The translations under genes were made by a program, and so were the position numbers. The notes under the pieces were generated by a model. It worked only from the letters and a program-made list of their open reading frames with translations, did no database searches and had not been told where the DNA came from. This document shows positions 18,497 through 27,667 of a stretch of DNA of 64,000 bases, piece by piece. Source of the DNA: JAJPJE01 sp963848375 (GTDB lineage: Bacteria > Acidobacteriota > Terriglobia > Terriglobales > Acidobacteriaceae); assembly GCA_963848375.1 (NCBI GenBank), contig CAWKDK010000018.1:124001-188000 (forward strand). Direction: 5' to 3'. Every line of letters begins with the position of its first letter. Positions within the stretch are counted from its first letter, which is position 1.

Positions 18497-18707
18497 GCAA
18501 AAAAGAGGACTGTCGGGGCGTGTGAACTCTTCTTCGAAGCCGATTATTCACGTCTTAGAGCGATGTTCCGTTTTGAAACTGAGATTCTCGGAATGAAAGA
18601 AGAATAGTGATCCCACACGGCGAGACTGTGGTAGCTCATCGGCTTTAACAATCGATACACATTTCAGCGCGAAATATCGCGGGTTTGAGATTCGCAAAGA
18701 CGTGTGC

Positions 18708-18722
18708 TGGCCGTCGATTTGC
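18708..18722 (+). promoter_or_regulatory. Candidate sigma-54 (-24/-12) promoter of the kinase/activator pair
   Basis: TGGC at 18708-18711 and TTGC at 18719-18722 have exact GG-N10-GC spacing (CTGGCCGTCGATTTGC). The expected start of transcription near 18733 lies about 47 bp before the kinase start. The second gene of the operon encodes a GAFTGA-type activator, so autoregulation is possible. The remaining part of this 336-bp gap (18497-18779) shows no gene. Confidence 0.5.
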
Positions 18723-18779
18723 GTGTATTCCTGAATTTGGAACAATGCAAGAGCTCCGAGCGCGTGCTGGAGTTTTTCC

Positions 18780-19880
18780 ATGAGAATAGCGGGCAATATG
18801 CAAAAAAGCACCGCGCGCGCCAATTCACCTCAGGAGTCCGACGTCTGGGACCTGCAAGACATCTTGACGATGGCACTAGAGAGTTCGCCCCATGCAGTCA
18901 TGGTGGAGAGCGAAGGCCACGTGACCCATGCAAATCAGGCCTATAAAAAACTGATGCATGCAGCTTCGATGTCGGAAATCATAGGGTCCAAAAATTGTGC
19001 ATTCTGTGATGGAGAAGCCTGCAAGCACGGCCCCGTATTTCATCCGCGAACCGGCAGGTATTACCAGCATAAGCTGGTCGAATCGCGGACTCACGGTAGA
19101 AACGTGCGTATCCACCTGGCATTCGACGTGAGCGAGCGGCGCAGCCTCGAAAAAGAATTGTCCGATACCAGGAAATTGCAGTCATTCGGATTACTGGTGA
19201 GCGGAATTGCGCACGACTTCAATAACGTATTGACCGCTGTGACTCTGCACGCCGGATTGCTCTCTGCGCAATTGGAGAAGGGGACTCGGGCGTGGCGGCA
19301 AGCGGATAGCATCCGCGGCGCCGCGGAGCGCGGGACTTCCCTGGTCGGACAATTGCTCGCGTACTTGCGGGAGCAATCACCCGATCCGGAAGAAGTGAAT
19401 ATAGACCACGTGGTGCGACAGATGGAGACGATTCTGCGTCCGCTGATTGGGGAACAGATCGAATTCGTAGTCTCGCCTCACGGTGGAAAAGCAACGGTCG
19501 TAATGGTTCCGAGCCAGTTGCAGCAGATCGTAATGAACCTGGTGATCAACGCCCGTGACGCTCTGGACGGCTCGGGCCGGATTGTTCTCGAAAGCGGTGC
19601 TTGCGAATTGCGCGCCCAAAATGAATTCAATCTACCAGCCGGACCCTACGTGCAATTGACGGTTGCAGACACCGGCAAAGGCATGGACGCGGCTACGAAG
19701 TCCAGAATCTTCGAGGCGTTCTACTCGACCAAGAAGTCCAATAATGGAACCGGCTTGGGTCTCTTCACGGTGCATAGCATTGTGCGCAAGAGCGGTGGCA
19801 CAATTAACGTGATCAGCGAACCTGGACAAGGCGCCCGGTTGGAAGTCTTTCTGCCGAAAGCACCGGTATTACCCTCCTAA
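18780..19880 (+). CDS. Soluble PAS-domain histidine kinase
   Basis: The 366-residue kinase lacks membrane segments. It has an N-terminal PAS domain (about 28-120) containing a Cys-rich insert (CAFCDGEACKHG, residues about 73-84) that could bind metal or sense redox, then HisKA with phospho-acceptor His145 in SGIAHDFNNVLTAV, and an HATPase domain (N-box NLVINARDAL, DTGKGMD, GTGLGL). It should phosphorylate the sigma-54 activator encoded downstream (20072-21472). A start at ATG 18798 (MQKSTAR) is also possible. Confidence 0.9.
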   Translation: MRIAGNMQKSTARANSPQESDVWDLQDILTMALESSPHAVMVESEGHVTHANQAYKKLMHAASMSEIIGSKNCAFCDGEACKHGPVFHPRTGRYYQHKLVESRTHGRNVRIHLAFDVSERRSLEKELSDTRKLQSFGLLVSGIAHDFNNVLTAVTLHAGLLSAQLEKGTRAWRQADSIRGAAERGTSLVGQLLAYLREQSPDPEEVNIDHVVRQMETILRPLIGEQIEFVVSPHGGKATVVMVPSQLQQIVMNLVINARDALDGSGRIVLESGACELRAQNEFNLPAGPYVQLTVADTGKGMDAATKSRIFEAFYSTKKSNNGTGLGLFTVHSIVRKSGGTINVISEPGQGARLEVFLPKAPVLPS

Positions 19881-20071
19881 GTCTCCCGGAACCAGCCTTT
19901 TATGCGGTTTTGGACTGTGGCGTACGTCACAGCGCTCGATTCCCATTTTGATGTAACTTTCCTCGACGGTTCTCCCAAAGAGATTTTTGCTACAGCAAGA
20001 TCCAGGAGAGGCGGCGGAATTGCGTTCGCTGGGAAGGCTTGGCAGCGGGCATGGTCGAGAGGGGCGTTGAG

Positions 20072-21472
20072 ATGCAAAGTCAGGTCACGCTTGGAGCCCG
20101 CGAGGTTTCCGGAGCAAGTGTTCTTAATGTCTTAATCATAGACGACGAATCAGCGGTTCGAGAGAGCTGCAGAGAAGCGGCTGAGTTGCTGGGCTTTCAT
20201 TCGTATGCGGTGGATGCGGCCGAGCAGGCGTACAAAATCCTGGAAAATCAGAGCATCGATATCGTGCTGCTCGACTTGCGACTTCCGGGTGCCAGCGGAA
20301 TCGAAGCTCTGCGCGAAGTGAAAGCGCGCCGTCCCGACTCTGTGGTGGCGATCATCACCGGATATGCGACGGTCCCTTCTGCCGTGCAGGCAATGAAACA
20401 GGGCGCGTTCGATTACATCACCAAGCCCTTTAATCTGGATGAATTGCGTAATCTTCTGGAGCGTGCCACTGCCGAACTGAAGAATACCGCGCAACGTCGC
20501 GCCTTGCGCGAAACGATGCGATCCAAACAAGGATTCTCTTCCCTCGTCGGGAAGTCTCCGGAGATGGAACGGCTGTACCGGATCATCTCGAAGGCGGCGC
20601 AGAGCACGCATCCGGTATTGATTGTTGGCGAGAGCGGAACCGGAAAAGAACTGGTCGCACGTTGCATTCATTTCACTGGCCCCAATAGAGACAAGCCGTT
20701 CATCCCAGTGGATTGTGGTTCGCTGGTTCCGACGCTGATTGAAAGCGAGCTGTTCGGCTATGTGAAGGGCGCATTCACGGGCGCCACACGCAATAAAGAT
20801 GGGCTGCTCTGGATTGCCAATGGTGGCACGGTGTTTCTGGATGAGATCGGAGAGCTGCCGATCGATTTGCAAGCGAAACTGCTGAGAGCGATCCAAGAGA
20901 GAGAGATAAGGCCGGTCGGCAGCACGAAATCATTGTCGATCGATGTACGAATTCTCGCGGCTACGAATCGCGATTTGGAAGCGGCGGTTGCGGAAGGTGA
21001 TTTCCGCAGAGACCTCTACTTCCGTTTGAATGTTCTGGCATTAAAAATTCCGCCATTACGCGATCGCAGGCAAGACATACCGTTCCTGGTAGAGCACTTT
21101 CTGGAGCGACTGTCGCGCACCAGTGGGGCGCGGCGTTCGCTGAGTGAAGACGCTTTGCATGCGCTGCTCGAATACGAGTGGCCAGGCAACGTGAGGGAAT
21201 TGGAAAACTGTATCGAAAGGGCGTGGGCAATGAGTTCGAATTCAAATCTGAACGTTACGGATCTGCCAACTTACATTCGCAATGCGATGGCTCCAGCGAA
21301 ACAAGGGACCAGCGATGGGCCAAAGATCGTCCCACTGGCGGACCTGGAGAAGACAGCGATCCTGGGAGCGATCGAGCAATTGAAGGGCGACAAACTGCTG
21401 GCGGCCAAGATGCTGGGGATCGGAAAGACTACGCTGTATCGGAAGCTGAAAGAGTACGCGGCCCAGATTTGA
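20072..21472 (+). CDS. Sigma-54-dependent response regulator (NtrC family)
   Basis: The 466-residue regulator has an N-terminal receiver (IDDESAVR; phospho-acceptor Asp in IVLLDLRLPGASG), an AAA+ domain with Walker A VGESGTGKE, sigma-54 loop GAFTGA, Walker B FLDEIGELP and R-finger region RRDLYFRLNV, and a C-terminal Fis-like helix-turn-helix (LLAAKMLGIGKTTLYRKLKEY). I choose ATG 20072, preceded by GAGAGGGG at 20057-20064; ATG 20051 in the same frame is possible. It pairs with the upstream PAS kinase in the same orientation. Confidence 0.92.
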   Translation: MQSQVTLGAREVSGASVLNVLIIDDESAVRESCREAAELLGFHSYAVDAAEQAYKILENQSIDIVLLDLRLPGASGIEALREVKARRPDSVVAIITGYATVPSAVQAMKQGAFDYITKPFNLDELRNLLERATAELKNTAQRRALRETMRSKQGFSSLVGKSPEMERLYRIISKAAQSTHPVLIVGESGTGKELVARCIHFTGPNRDKPFIPVDCGSLVPTLIESELFGYVKGAFTGATRNKDGLLWIANGGTVFLDEIGELPIDLQAKLLRAIQEREIRPVGSTKSLSIDVRILAATNRDLEAAVAEGDFRRDLYFRLNVLALKIPPLRDRRQDIPFLVEHFLERLSRTSGARRSLSEDALHALLEYEWPGNVRELENCIERAWAMSSNSNLNVTDLPTYIRNAMAPAKQGTSDGPKIVPLADLEKTAILGAIEQLKGDKLLAAKMLGIGKTTLYRKLKEYAAQI

Positions 21473-21546
21473 ACTGCATTCCCGGAGTGAAGTTCCGATT
21501 CTGGATTCCGACGGATTTACAGCGGCAGTAAGTGGTTTAGTTTCTA

Positions 21547-21584
21547 TCCTGCATAGGTGGCGAGGGAATTGCACCTATGCAGGA
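21547..21584 (+). promoter_or_regulatory. 13-bp perfect hairpin enclosing the start codon of the next gene
   Basis: CCTGCATAGGTG (21548-21559) is exactly complementary to CACCTATGCAGG (21572-21583), extended by one further T-A pair. The 12-base loop holds GAGGG (21562-21566), the best Shine-Dalgarno, and the ATG at 21577 lies in the 3' arm. It could be a translational switch, a DNA operator, or both. Confidence 0.6.
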
Positions 21585-22071
21585 CATGATCTTAATCGTT
21601 ACACCTTCCTCTAGCGGTCCTCAATGTGCAGAGCTGATTGGTAAGGCTCTGAACCGACAAGCCAATCTGGTAACCACGATCAGGCAGGCGATCTCGTCTG
21701 TACGCAGCGCAGAGTATCGCGTGATTGTGATGGACGAAGATCTGTTCGAAGCGAATCCGGCAGCCGCAGCCGGAGTTGGCGAACTCGCCGACGGCGCTCT
21801 CACCGTATTCTTGAATTTTGGAATCGCGAATTCTGATCGGGTGATCCGCGAAGTGAAAGCGGCACTACGAAGAAGAGAGCGCGATGAAGCGACAGCCCGG
21901 CACAGCGCAAACCTCCAACTCCAGGGAGAATTGAGCAACGATCTGACTGGAATTCTCGTGAGCGCACAGACCGCAATGAGTACTCCTGATTTGCCCCGTC
22001 CGGTGCAAGAACGGCTTTCGAATCTCTACGAAATTGCCAGGAAGCTGCAGTTGCGCTTGCAGGCGACCTAA
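21577..22071 (+). CDS. Receiver-like/degenerate HisKA-like small signalling protein
   Basis: The 164-residue protein opens with a receiver-like fold (MILIVTPSSSGPQCAEL...YRVIVMDEDLFEAN), and the C-terminal third (LQGELSNDLTGILVSAQTAM...) has the rhythm of a HisKA dimerisation helix, with Ser/Asn where the phospho-His would be. No kinase ATPase domain follows. It could be a phosphotransfer or dimerisation partner of the preceding kinase/regulator pair; this is inference. A start at ATG 21586 (MILIV) is a good alternative because it leaves the hairpin outside the gene. Confidence 0.7.
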   Translation: MQDMILIVTPSSSGPQCAELIGKALNRQANLVTTIRQAISSVRSAEYRVIVMDEDLFEANPAAAAGVGELADGALTVFLNFGIANSDRVIREVKAALRRRERDEATARHSANLQLQGELSNDLTGILVSAQTAMSTPDLPRPVQERLSNLYEIARKLQLRLQAT

Positions 22072-22328
22072 GAGTGAGCCAGTTCACTTGAGAGACCCAC
22101 GCATCCGACACGGGATGTGTGGGGGAGCTGGGATCCCGAGATCCGTGTCAGAGCGGCCCGATGTCGATGGCAGTAGCGGTAGAAGCCCGAACAATGCGCG
22201 CCAAGTTGCGCCAATCTTGGTGCAGAGTTTACGCGCAATTGTTTGAATCGAAGCTGGTTGCGGGAGGAAAGTAGGCATCCCAAGTAGGTAAGCCATCTTC
22301 TAACCGAGCACACGGGAGAGATCTCCCC

Positions 22329-23165
22329 GTGCCGAATCTGATGGCACCTCAACTGCAACAGGCAAGCGAATCTGAAGTAACCCCTTCGGCCACGTCCTCG
22401 GCTGCACCGGTTCTGGACCGGGATGGGCTAACACAACGGATCGAGCAACTCGGGGAGTGGTTTCATAACCTCGATCTGCACGGTGTCAAGACGGCACCGA
22501 ACCACTTTCTGGGCGACTTTCCCAACATCAAGTGGAGGTATATCTCTCCGGAGATCCCTGCGGATCTAACGGGGGCGACTGTCCTTGATATTGGGTGCAA
22601 TGGCGGATTCTATTGCCTTCAGATGAAGCAGCGCGGAGCAGAGCGAGTGCTGGGCATCGACGTCGACGACCGGTACCTCAATCAAGCGCGGTTTGCGGCT
22701 GAGCAGCTGAATCTGCAGATTGATTTTCAGAAGCTTTCCGTCTACGACGTAGACAAAATTGCGGGGCAGTTCGATTTCGTCCTCTTCATGGGCGTGTTTT
22801 ACCACCTGCGGTATCCCTTGTACGCGCTCGACAAGATCATCCAGAAGGTTCGCGGCCGGATGATATTTCAGACCATGATCCGCGGCTCCGAAACGCCCAA
22901 ACGGTGGGACAGTAATTATCACTTCTGGAACAAGGACATCTTCGAACAGCGCGACTTTCCTTGCATGTATTTCGTCGAGCACCGCTATGCCGACGATCCC
23001 ACCAATTGGTGGCTGCCCAACGCCAGCGCCGCCGAAGCGATGCTGAGAAGTTCGGGACTGGAGATAGTGGCCCATCCGGAGACGGAAACATGGATTTGCG
23101 TTCCGCGAACTGTGATGCGCGACGGCAGATACATCCTGGAAATGGAACTCGACGGAACACTCTGA
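22329..23165 (+). CDS. SAM-dependent methyltransferase (Rta_06860/TIGR04290-like)
   Basis: The 278-residue class I methyltransferase has motif I VLDIGCNGGFYCLQMK, an acidic second strand end VLGIDVDDRY and VLFMGVFYHLRYPLYALD for motif IV. From memory, this architecture resembles the TIGR04290 (Rta_06860) family found in a conserved oligosaccharide-type neighbourhood with a B12-type radical SAM protein; this was not searched. It starts the carbohydrate cluster. The first codon at 22329 is preceded by a weak Shine-Dalgarno. A methylated sugar product is possible but unproven. Confidence 0.85.
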   Translation: MPNLMAPQLQQASESEVTPSATSSAAPVLDRDGLTQRIEQLGEWFHNLDLHGVKTAPNHFLGDFPNIKWRYISPEIPADLTGATVLDIGCNGGFYCLQMKQRGAERVLGIDVDDRYLNQARFAAEQLNLQIDFQKLSVYDVDKIAGQFDFVLFMGVFYHLRYPLYALDKIIQKVRGRMIFQTMIRGSETPKRWDSNYHFWNKDIFEQRDFPCMYFVEHRYADDPTNWWLPNASAAEAMLRSSGLEIVAHPETETWICVPRTVMRDGRYILEMELDGTL

Positions 23166-23198
23166 GCAGAAGATCTCTGAAAGGCAGCGAACGTATCC

Positions 23199-24107
23199 AT
23201 GGTTGAAGCGGTAATGCTCTGGAACGAACCGAACAATCTTTCACATTGGGATTTCAAAGCTGATCCGGAGTGGAAGCGGTTCGCGGAGATGACGATCGCG
23301 GGCGCCAAGGCGGCGAGGCGCGCCAATCCAGAATTGCCAATCGTGCTTGGCGGAATTTCTCCGATCGATCCGAACTTCATGCAGTTGATGGGATCGCACG
23401 GCGTGCTCGACCACGTCGACATTGTGGCCGTGCACGGATTCCCGCTCGACTGGAATCACTGGTCCATCCACGAATGGCCGCAGAAGATCGCAGAGATTCG
23501 CGCCGTTACCAACAAGCCAATCTGGGTTTCCGAGGCAGGCGCTTCTTCCTTCGGTGCGGAAGAAGTGCAGGTCTTTGGATTGCAAAAAACGGCTGAACTG
23601 CTGCTGCCGATTATTGAGAGAGTGCACTGGTATAGCCTGTTCGACCTTCCCGCGACCTGGACTGCGACGACCCGGCATAAAGAATCAGAGGGCAGCGCGT
23701 ATTACCGCCATTACTACATGGGCCTGGTGCGCGAAGACATGACGCCGAAGCAGGCTGCAGCCAACTTCCCCGAGGGGCTGGGAATCTGCCAATGGTTCCA
23801 TTTCGAAGATCCGCGTCTGGATGCGGGAGTGGAGTGGCTGCAGCGGTTGGGTGTGCGCTACCTGCGTACCGGCGTGAGTTGGGCTGACTGGTTCCGACCG
23901 AACTCGGAAGCTTGGTTCGACCGGCAAATGGAAGCGCTCTCGCCATTCCAGACGACGCTGACGCTCTGCTTTACGCCGGAGCACCTGGGGATGGAACGGC
24001 ACTACACGAGTCCTCCGCGAAATGAAGAAGACTTTGCGGACTTCGTGGGTTGGGCAGTGGGACGTTACGCGCCACAGAAGAAGATCTCCGTTGGCGACGA
24101 GCGATAG
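23199..24107 (+). CDS. Glycoside hydrolase-like protein (clan GH-A fold)
   Basis: The 302-residue product has features of clan GH-A (beta/alpha)8 glycosidases: MLWNEPNN near the N terminus places Glu11 as a candidate acid/base in the classical NEP motif, and KPIWVSEAGAS places another Glu as the nucleophile. It has no signal peptide, so it probably acts in the cytoplasm. After about residue 190 a second region (WLQRLGVRYLRTGVSWADW) looks like the start of another barrel-type repeat. ATG 23199 has GAAAGG upstream. It is 33 bp after the methyltransferase and 33 bp before the epimerase. Confidence 0.8.
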   Translation: MVEAVMLWNEPNNLSHWDFKADPEWKRFAEMTIAGAKAARRANPELPIVLGGISPIDPNFMQLMGSHGVLDHVDIVAVHGFPLDWNHWSIHEWPQKIAEIRAVTNKPIWVSEAGASSFGAEEVQVFGLQKTAELLLPIIERVHWYSLFDLPATWTATTRHKESEGSAYYRHYYMGLVREDMTPKQAAANFPEGLGICQWFHFEDPRLDAGVEWLQRLGVRYLRTGVSWADWFRPNSEAWFDRQMEALSPFQTTLTLCFTPEHLGMERHYTSPPRNEEDFADFVGWAVGRYAPQKKISVGDER

Positions 24108-24140
24108 CGAGCGAACCAAGGCGGTGGGGGCTGAGAAGTA

Positions 24141-25259
24141 ATGGCAAAGAAGATTCTGATCACGGGTGGCGCAGGTTTCGTGGGATCGCATCTGGCGGAT
24201 GCGCTGCTCGATGCCGGTCATGAGGTTCGGGTCTACGACAATCTGACAGCACAGGTACATTCCAGCCGAATGCCGGAGTATCTCGCGAGAGAGATCCATT
24301 TTGTTGAAGGCGACCTGCGCGATCTCGATCAAGTGCGTGAAGCCGTACGTGGGGTTGACGTCATTTTCCATCTGGGTGCGGCAGTCGGAGTTGGGCAATC
24401 GATGTATGAGATTGCTCACTACATGGGATCGAACACACAGGGCACAGCGAACCTGCTGCAGGCGCTGCTGGACACGGACGTCAAGCTGGAGAAACTGATT
24501 GTCGCGTCGTCCATGTCGATCTACGGCGAGGGAAAGTATCTCTGCGTGCAATGTGGAAGCGTTGCACCCCGCGAGCGCAGCGCGAAGCAGTTGAAGGAAA
24601 AAAGATGGGAGCCGGAGTGTCCGGCGTGTGGACGCGAACTTACACCTATTCCGACAGACGAGTCGAAGCCGCTGCAATGCAGTTCTTTCTATGCGCTTTC
24701 GAAGAAGGATCAGGAGGAGATGGTCCTTCTGTTCGGGAAGACGTATGACCTGCCGGTAGTCGCGCTTCGTTACTTCAACATTTACGGCGTGCGCCAGTCG
24801 CTTTCGAATCCATACACCGGCGTCGCGGCGATCTTCGCATCACGATTACTGAATGGCCGCGCACCACTGGTATTTGAGGATGGCATGCAGATGCGGGATT
24901 TCGTCAGTGTGCATGATGTGGTTCGCGCGAATCTACTGGCGATGGAAAAGGCCGACGCCAACGGAATGGCGCTGAACATCGGATCGGGCGAGCCGATTTC
25001 GATTCGAGAGGTCGCGGGCATCATGGGAGCGGCGCTGGGGATCGACATCGAACCGGAGATCACGGGGAAGTATCGTGCCGGGGATATCCGCCACTGCTTT
25101 GGAGATATCAGCGCGGCGAATCGTGTGCTGGGCTATCAACCCGAGGTTCGTTTTGCCGAAGGCATGCAGGAATATGCGAATTGGCTGCGCGAGCAGCATG
25201 CGGAAGATCGCGCGGCAGAGATGGTACAGAAGCTGCACGAATACCGATTGACAGCTTGA
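24141..25259 (+). CDS. NAD-dependent sugar epimerase/dehydratase with an inserted zinc ribbon
   Basis: The 372-residue extended SDR has a Rossmann motif GGAGFVG (9-15) and the catalytic Y-x3-K (YALSK, Tyr184/Lys188) with SSMSIYG ahead. Between them is an insert carrying two CxxC pairs (Cys135/Cys138 and Cys160/Cys163) predicted to bind zinc. Such an insert is absent from classical GalE/RmlB enzymes but occurs in some polysaccharide-cluster epimerases. The substrate is probably a nucleotide sugar. It precedes a second epimerase with a short overlap or gap, indicating a single transcript. Confidence 0.9.
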   Translation: MAKKILITGGAGFVGSHLADALLDAGHEVRVYDNLTAQVHSSRMPEYLAREIHFVEGDLRDLDQVREAVRGVDVIFHLGAAVGVGQSMYEIAHYMGSNTQGTANLLQALLDTDVKLEKLIVASSMSIYGEGKYLCVQCGSVAPRERSAKQLKEKRWEPECPACGRELTPIPTDESKPLQCSSFYALSKKDQEEMVLLFGKTYDLPVVALRYFNIYGVRQSLSNPYTGVAAIFASRLLNGRAPLVFEDGMQMRDFVSVHDVVRANLLAMEKADANGMALNIGSGEPISIREVAGIMGAALGIDIEPEITGKYRAGDIRHCFGDISAANRVLGYQPEVRFAEGMQEYANWLREQHAEDRAAEMVQKLHEYRLTA

Positions 25260-25282
25260 TGCAAGAGAAGCTTGGGAATCCG

Positions 25283-26383
25283 ATGAAAACCATTGCACAG
25301 CGACGAAATGTTCTGATCTTCGGCGGAGCTGGATTCATCGGGTCCAACTGGGCCCATTGGCTTCTACGAAACACGGACGCAAACATCCACATTTTTGACA
25401 ATCTCTCGCGGCCGGGAGTGCCGTACAACCTCGAAACCCTGAGAGCGGAAGCAAACAAATCAGGGCGGCTGCAAGTAACCATCGGCGACGTTCGCGACGC
25501 GGCTGCGGTGGAGAAAGCCGTACGGCCGGCCACAGAGATTTATCACTTTGCCGCGCAGGTGGCGGTTACAACTTCGCTGCATGATCCGAAGCTCGATTTC
25601 GAAATCAATCTGGGAGGCACCTTCAACGTCCTGGAAGCGGCGCGCAAAGGCGGTAATCAGCCGTTCCTGCTGTTCACGTCGACGAACAAGGTCTATGGCG
25701 AACTGGGTATGCACCCGCTGGTGGGAGAGAAGTCGCGGTACCGCTACAAGCACATTCGCGGTGTGACAGAGGATCAGCCGCTGGACTTTCACTCGCCGTA
25801 CGGATGCTCGAAGGGAGCGGCAGACCAGTACGTTCACGATTATGCGCGGATGTTCGGCATTCCGGCGGTGGTGTTTCGCATGTCGTGCATAGCCGGACCC
25901 AGACAGTTTGGTAACGAGGACCAGGGGTGGGTTGCGCATTTTCTGTATTCCGCGATGCAGCAGATTCCGCTGGTCATCTATGGCGATGGCCGGCAGGTGC
26001 GGGATGTGCTTTGTGTGGACGACCTGGTGCGCGCATTCGATGCCGTGCGGAGCCACATTTCGGTGACTCGCGGGCAGGTCTACAACGTGGGCGGCGGAAT
26101 CGAGAACACTACTTCACTTCTGGAATTGATGGACGAGATCGAGCGGCTTATGGGAGGGCGGGTGCAATACGTTCTCGACGAGTCGCGCCCCGGAGACCAG
26201 TTGGTGTACGTGACCGACTACTCCAAATTGCGTCGCGATACCGGGTGGAAGCCAAAACTGAATGTGCGTCAGACATTGGCACGAATTGAAGGCTGGTGGA
26301 AAGAACATCAGGGATTAGTGCCGGACGAACTGCGCGAACCGCTTGCAGGTGCCGCGCTCGAGAACATTCCAGGTGCCGCATGA
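25283..26383 (+). CDS. NAD-dependent sugar epimerase (CDP-paratose 2-epimerase-like)
   Basis: The 366-residue extended SDR has GGAGFIGSN near residues 14-22, SCIAGP and YGCSKGAADQY for the catalytic Tyr/Lys, and blocks (FTSTNKVYG, RQVRDVLCVDD) typical of CDP-paratose/tyvelose epimerase-type enzymes. It lies directly downstream of the first epimerase; a start at 25259 (ATG overlapping the preceding TGA) is possible by translational coupling. The C terminus overlaps the radical SAM gene by 4 bp (ATGA). Confidence 0.9.
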   Translation: MKTIAQRRNVLIFGGAGFIGSNWAHWLLRNTDANIHIFDNLSRPGVPYNLETLRAEANKSGRLQVTIGDVRDAAAVEKAVRPATEIYHFAAQVAVTTSLHDPKLDFEINLGGTFNVLEAARKGGNQPFLLFTSTNKVYGELGMHPLVGEKSRYRYKHIRGVTEDQPLDFHSPYGCSKGAADQYVHDYARMFGIPAVVFRMSCIAGPRQFGNEDQGWVAHFLYSAMQQIPLVIYGDGRQVRDVLCVDDLVRAFDAVRSHISVTRGQVYNVGGGIENTTSLLELMDEIERLMGGRVQYVLDESRPGDQLVYVTDYSKLRRDTGWKPKLNVRQTLARIEGWWKEHQGLVPDELREPLAGAALENIPGAA

Positions 26384-27667
26384 AGTATGCGTTGGTCAAT
26401 CCGAACTGGGATTTCAAAGGGTCGACCTATTTCGGCTGCCAGGATTCGCACTATCCGCTGGAGTTGTTGTTCGCATTCGACAAGATCGAAGAAGCTGGAC
26501 ACCAAGCATTGCTCATCGACGCACAGAGCGATGGGTTGAATACTACGGAAGCGAAGGCCCACGTCGATGCGTTTGGGCCGGACTTTCTGGTCATCCCCAC
26601 AGCGCCGTCGTATTTGTTTTGGCGGTGCCCGCCTCCAGAAGTGAGAATCCCGAAGCAGTGGTTCGCGGAGTTGGGTGGTAAGGCCGTGAAGGTTGCGATT
26701 GGGCCGCATACTTCGGCGACTCCTGCGGCGGCCATGCGAAAGATGCAATGCGATGTTGGGATGCGAGGCGAACCCGACCAGACGCTGCCCCTGCTCGCGA
26801 CCAAGCCGTGGAGCGAGATTGAGGGATGCTGCTGGCGTGACGATGAGGGCATGCACCTGAGTTCGTCGCTTGGCATAACGGACATGAAGTTGCTGCGCGC
26901 GCTGGATTTTCGCAACTACAACGTGGAGCGGCACAAGCATCGCCATCATGTGTTTTTCGGCGAAGGGCACGGAGCGGAGTTGGAGTTCGCGCGTGGATGC
27001 CCGTGGGCATGCACCTTCTGCAACAAGACTCTGTTTCGCAATAAATTCCGCGAGCGCGACGTAAGCGAGGTGCTGGCGAGAAGTAGATCGGGTGATTGCT
27101 CGCGGAGTGGACTACATCTACTTCATCGATGAGATCTTCGGCGTCGGAAAGAGCGTGCATACACTGCTCGAAGGAATTGCCGAGCGCAATGTGAAGATCG
27201 GATTCCAGACGCGCATCGATCTGTGGAACGAGGAGACGCTGGATCTGCTGGGGCGCGCGCAGTGTATTTCGCTGGAGTGCGGCATCGAGTCGATTACAGA
27301 AGAAGGGCGCGAGGAACTGAACAAGAATTGCCGGATCGGCACGGATCGCATTAGCGAATTGCTGATCTACGCGAAGCAGCGGATCCCGTGGGTGCAGGCA
27401 AATCTGATCCTTACGGATCACGACAACAAAGATGACATCCGGCGCTGGCAGGAGCATTTGAAGGCGCACGGCGTCTGGGTGAGCGAACCCGTGCCGATGT
27501 TTCCGTTTCCTGGGACCCCCCTGTACGTGCAGTTGTTCGGGCCACCGGATGACGAGGCGTGGGAACGCGCGCACCACTACTACACGGCCACATTCGCTGA
27601 CAAAGGCTTTAGCGATATACAGGAGCAGCAACCGGCCAAGATCGAGGATCTGGAATGCACGTGTTAG
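26380..27667 (+). CDS. B12-binding-type radical SAM protein, frameshifted in this sequence
   Basis: With one extra base removed near 27079 the gene reads 428 codons. The N-terminal half (about 1-150) looks like a cobalamin-binding fold but I see no DxHxxG motif. The radical SAM cluster motif CxxxCxxC is present as Cys207/Cys211/Cys214 (RGCPWACTFC), followed by a (beta/alpha) half (YIYFIDEIFGVG, GFQTRIDLWNE, ISLECGIES). Family members usually carry out methylation or rearrangement in natural-product or glycan pathways. It resembles TIGR04295 from memory, not from a search. The frame breaks at GCG-A-GAA and resumes at 27080. Confidence 0.82.

Noticed and set aside
21558..21572. TGGCGAG-N4-TTGC, a sigma-54-like match ahead of ATG 21577
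   Set aside because: The start of transcription would fall at about 21583, beyond the ATG; the site is better explained by the hairpin and Shine-Dalgarno sequence.
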